From Aquabacterium sp. CECT 9606 (GTDB lineage Bacteria > Pseudomonadota > Gammaproteobacteria > Burkholderiales > Burkholderiaceae_C), in NCBI RefSeq assembly GCF_918741295.1, contig NZ_CAKKNB010000004.1:824376-888375 (forward strand): a DNA stretch of 64,000 nt. The letters are read 5' to 3'. A model generated the notes under the pieces. That model did no database searches. It was not told where the DNA came from and saw only the letters and a list, made by a program, of their open reading frames with translations. The position numbers were made by a program, and so were the translations under genes. How positions within the stretch are numbered: position 1 is the first letter of the stretch; each line of letters opens with the position of its first letter. Below are positions 62,086 through 64,000 of this stretch, one piece after another.

Positions 62086-64000
62086 TTAAATCAGCAGGTT
62101 GTTCTGCTTGTCGTCGATCAGTTGGGTGTGGTCGACAGTGACCAGCGGCAAATCGTGGTGGATCTCGGCCACGGTGAGCGTGCTGGTGCTGGCGGCCGGG
62201 TCGGCGTGCCCAGCGAGCAGGTCGTGCCCTCGGTCGGACAGCAGGTCCTGGGCGCTGACACCCAGCGGACTGGCGGTGGTCTTGTCCTTGTCGTCAGCCT
62301 GGTCATTCACCGCGGTGGCCGAGGCGGCTTGAACGGTGGTGGCGTGGCTGCCGTCGTCCATCGCTGCCGTGGTCGCCGCGCCGGTCGTCGTGGTGTCCTT
62401 GGCAAACCAGACGTCGGCCATGTCGTGATGGGCACCGTCCGAAGTCTTGTAACTCGACACGAGGCCCAGCAGGTTGCCGTTGTCCATTTCCGTGCCGGTC
62501 TTGGCGCCCAGGTCAAGCTCGATGATCCCCAGGCTGGCCAGGGACTTGAGCTCGCCGTTGCTGGTGACCCCGTCGCTGTTGGCGTCCACCCAGACTTGCA
62601 GGTCCTTGAAGTGGAGGTCGGCGGCGGTGAGCTTGCCATCGTGGTTGGAGTCGATGTCCCTCATGGCGGTGTAGCCATCGCCGGCGCGCTGCCCGCTGGA
62701 CAGGACGGTGGCCGCCCCGAACAGCTCGGTGCCGTCGTTGATGAGGCCATCGTGGTTGCGGTCCATCACCAGCAGGCCATCCGAGGCGGAGGTCCAGCCC
62801 ACCGCGCTGGCATGGCCGTTGGCCAGCAGATCGAAGTGGGTGCCTTGCGAGGCGGCCAGGGTGTGGACGCCGTCACCGTTCAAGTCCAGCACGATCGGCG
62901 AGACACCAGTCAGGGCGTTGGCCTGTTCCGTGGTCAATGCAGCGAACTGCGTGGAGGTGAGCGAGGAGGCCTGCGTCATGCTCAGGACAGCCAGGTCAGT
63001 TGTTTCGAACGCCACGACCTGGGCCGTGGTGAACGCCTGGATCTGCGTGGTGCTCAGCTCCTGCATCTGATCGGTGGTGAAGGCCGCGATGTCCGTGGTT
63101 GTGAAGGCACGGATCTGATCGGTGGTCAGGCCATGGATCTGCGTCGTGGTGAGCGCGGCCATGTGCGCCGTGGTCAGGACCGCGATGTCGTCCGTGGTCA
63201 GGGCCCCGATTTGCACCGTGTTCAGCACGGCCAGGTCTGCGGTTTCAATCACGGCCACTTCGGCTGTGGTGAAGGCCGCGACTTGTGCCGTGGTCAGGAC
63301 CGCGAACTGGGATGTGGTCAGTGCCTGGAACTGGTCGGTGGCCAGGGCCGCGACTTGTGCCGTGGTGAAGGCCTGGACCTGGGCGGTCATCAGGCTCGCC
63401 ATGTGCACCGTGGTGAACGCCTGGACCTGGGCAGTCGTCATGGCCGCGAGGTCGTCCGTGGCCAAGGCTCGGACTTCCGTCGTGGTCAAAGCGTCGATCT
63501 GGGCTGTGGTCAGGGCCGCGGCTTGGGCGGTGGTCAGGCTCACGATCTGGGCCGTGGTCAGGCTGCTGATGTCCGTGGTCTGGATGGCAGCGATCTGGGC
63601 GGTGGTCAGCGAGGAGACCTGGGTGGTGGTCAGGTTGGAGATCTGGGTGGAATCCATGGCCACGACTTGCGCTGTGGTCAGGGCGGCCACACCGGCGGTG
63701 GTCAGGGCTCGGACGTTGGCCGTGTTCAGGGCCGTGATGTCGGTGGTTTCGATGGCCGCCACTTGCGCGGTGGTCAACGAGGCCACTTGCGTGGACGTCA
63801 GGGCGGAGATCTGGGTGGAATCCAGGACCACAACTTGCGCGGTAGTCAAGGCAGCGACACCGGCGGTGGTCAAGGCCTTGATGTCGGCCGTTTCGATCAC
63901 GGCGACTTGCGCCGTGGTCAGGGCAGCAATCCCAGCGGTCGTCAGGGCAGCCACCTGGGCGGTGGTCAGGGCCTTGATGTCGGTGGTTTCGATGGCAGCG
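62086..64000 (-). CDS. Large octapeptide-repeat protein with FrpC-like C-terminal module (5' end outside window)
   Basis: The C-terminal 638 residues of a larger protein; the frame stays open to the window edge, so the start is outside. About 45 tandem octads of the type xALTTAQV run first (Thr/Ala-rich, hydrophobic at positions 3 and 8). Next comes a calcium-binding module resembling the self-processing module of FrpC: SPIVLDLNGDGVHTL, DGLLVMDRNHDGLINDGTELFG, DSNHDGKLTAADLHFKDLQVW, DANSDGVTSNGELKSL and a YKTSDG end. The residue before Pro is Ser, not the Asp needed for Asp-Pro autocleavage in FrpC. The tail is Thr/Ala/Asp-rich and ends DDKQNNLLI, like a type I secretion signal. Likely a secreted or surface adhesin. 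Confidence 0.85.
   Translation of the reverse strand, partial: AAIETTDIKALTTAQVAALTTAGIAALTTAQVAVIETADIKALTTAGVAALTTAQVVVLDSTQISALTSTQVASLTTAQVAAIETTDITALNTANVRALTTAGVAALTTAQVVAMDSTQISNLTTTQVSSLTTAQIAAIQTTDISSLTTAQIVSLTTAQAAALTTAQIDALTTTEVRALATDDLAAMTTAQVQAFTTVHMASLMTAQVQAFTTAQVAALATDQFQALTTSQFAVLTTAQVAAFTTAEVAVIETADLAVLNTVQIGALTTDDIAVLTTAHMAALTTTQIHGLTTDQIRAFTTTDIAAFTTDQMQELSTTQIQAFTTAQVVAFETTDLAVLSMTQASSLTSTQFAALTTEQANALTGVSPIVLDLNGDGVHTLAASQGTHFDLLANGHASAVGWTSASDGLLVMDRNHDGLINDGTELFGAATVLSSGQRAGDGYTAMRDIDSNHDGKLTAADLHFKDLQVWVDANSDGVTSNGELKSLASLGIIELDLGAKTGTEMDNGNLLGLVSSYKTSDGAHHDMADVWFAKDTTTTGAATTAAMDDGSHATTVQAASATAVNDQADDKDKTTASPLGVSAQDLLSDRGHDLLAGHADPAASTSTLTVAEIHHDLPLVTVDHTQLIDDKQNNLLI
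62915..64000 (-). repeat. 24-base / octapeptide tandem repeat region
   Basis: About 45 back-to-back repeats of 24 bases encoding xALTTAQV-type octads. Higher-order units of six or seven octads recur, marked by IETTDI/IETADI and DSTQI octads. The repeats continue past the window edge. They are coding and part of the repeat protein, not a CRISPR array. Confidence 0.9.

Noticed and set aside
62915..64000. 24-base tandem repeats as a CRISPR array
   Set aside because: There are no spacers; the repeats are contiguous, imperfect and in frame as octapeptides.

Overview
The window reads as a chromosomal segment of a betaproteobacterium of the order Burkholderiales. The evidence is gene order and style: glnA-ntrB-ntrC, tRNA-Leu-tig-clpP-clpX-lon, an H-NS protein with the YRNxxTGExWxGRG C-terminus, DUF4124 proteins, and GC-rich codon use throughout. 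A TIGR03790-type protein and a squalene/phytoene-synthase-like protein point to the Leptothrix/Rubrivivax/Aquabacterium side of the order, but I cannot name a genus. Nearly all of the window is coding. I see no insertion sequence, prophage or CRISPR array.

Layout. (1) 1-5.7 kb: nitrogen control, with glnA behind a sigma-54-type promoter, a small DUF4124 protein, ntrB, ntrC and a SlyB-like lipoprotein. (2) 5.7-8.7 kb, minus strand: an ABC-2 exporter of lipoprotein adaptor, ATPase and permease. (3) 8.8-12 kb: an M16 peptidase and an H-NS protein, convergent over a shared terminator. (4) 12-17.6 kb, minus strand: moxR, a DUF58 protein, a TgpA-type transglutaminase and mltB. (5) 17.6-20.7 kb: an HDAC-family protein, an MscS channel and pssA. 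(6) 20.7-22.6 kb: leuA behind a leucine-codon leader peptide and a strong attenuator hairpin. (7) 22.6-31.2 kb: pbpG, an IclR regulator, the TIGR03790-type protein, the squalene-synthase-like protein and an RND efflux pair behind a TetR-type palindrome. (8) 31.3-37.6 kb: tRNA-Leu(UAG), tig, clpP, clpX and lon. (9) 37.6-40.4 kb: two identical tRNA-Gly/tRNA-Cys units flanking a class A beta-lactamase, a DUF4124 protein, an HExxH protein and tRNA-Leu(UAA).

(10) 40.5-49.2 kb holds a complete Nit1C-type cluster: MSMEG_0572-like protein, nitrilase, radical SAM protein, GNAT, AIR-synthase-like protein, glycosyltransferase, MSMEG_0570-like protein and flavoprotein. This family of clusters is tied to nitrogen starvation and, in pseudomonads, to cyanide assimilation. 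Here it is divergent from a MocR/GntR regulator. The intergenic region carries an array of about seven or eight direct copies of TTGATYGCAT and a good sigma-54 -24/-12 element, so the cluster probably answers both to the MocR protein and to the NtrBC system encoded at the start of the window.

(11) 49.3-64 kb looks like a secreted-glycoprotein locus. It has a complete type I secretion system (ABC, HlyD, TolC), a beta-propeller lipoprotein, a TPR/SPINDLY-type O-GlcNAc transferase, three SAM methyltransferases and two glycosyltransferase-like proteins. At the window edge is the C-terminal part of a large Thr-rich protein made of about 45 visible octapeptide repeats (xALTTAQV type). That protein ends in a FrpC-like calcium-binding module in which the Asp of the Asp-Pro self-cleavage site is Ser, followed by a type I-like C-terminal tail. 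The most economical reading, which is an inference, is that the repeat protein is exported by the type I system and glycosylated or methylated by its neighbours.
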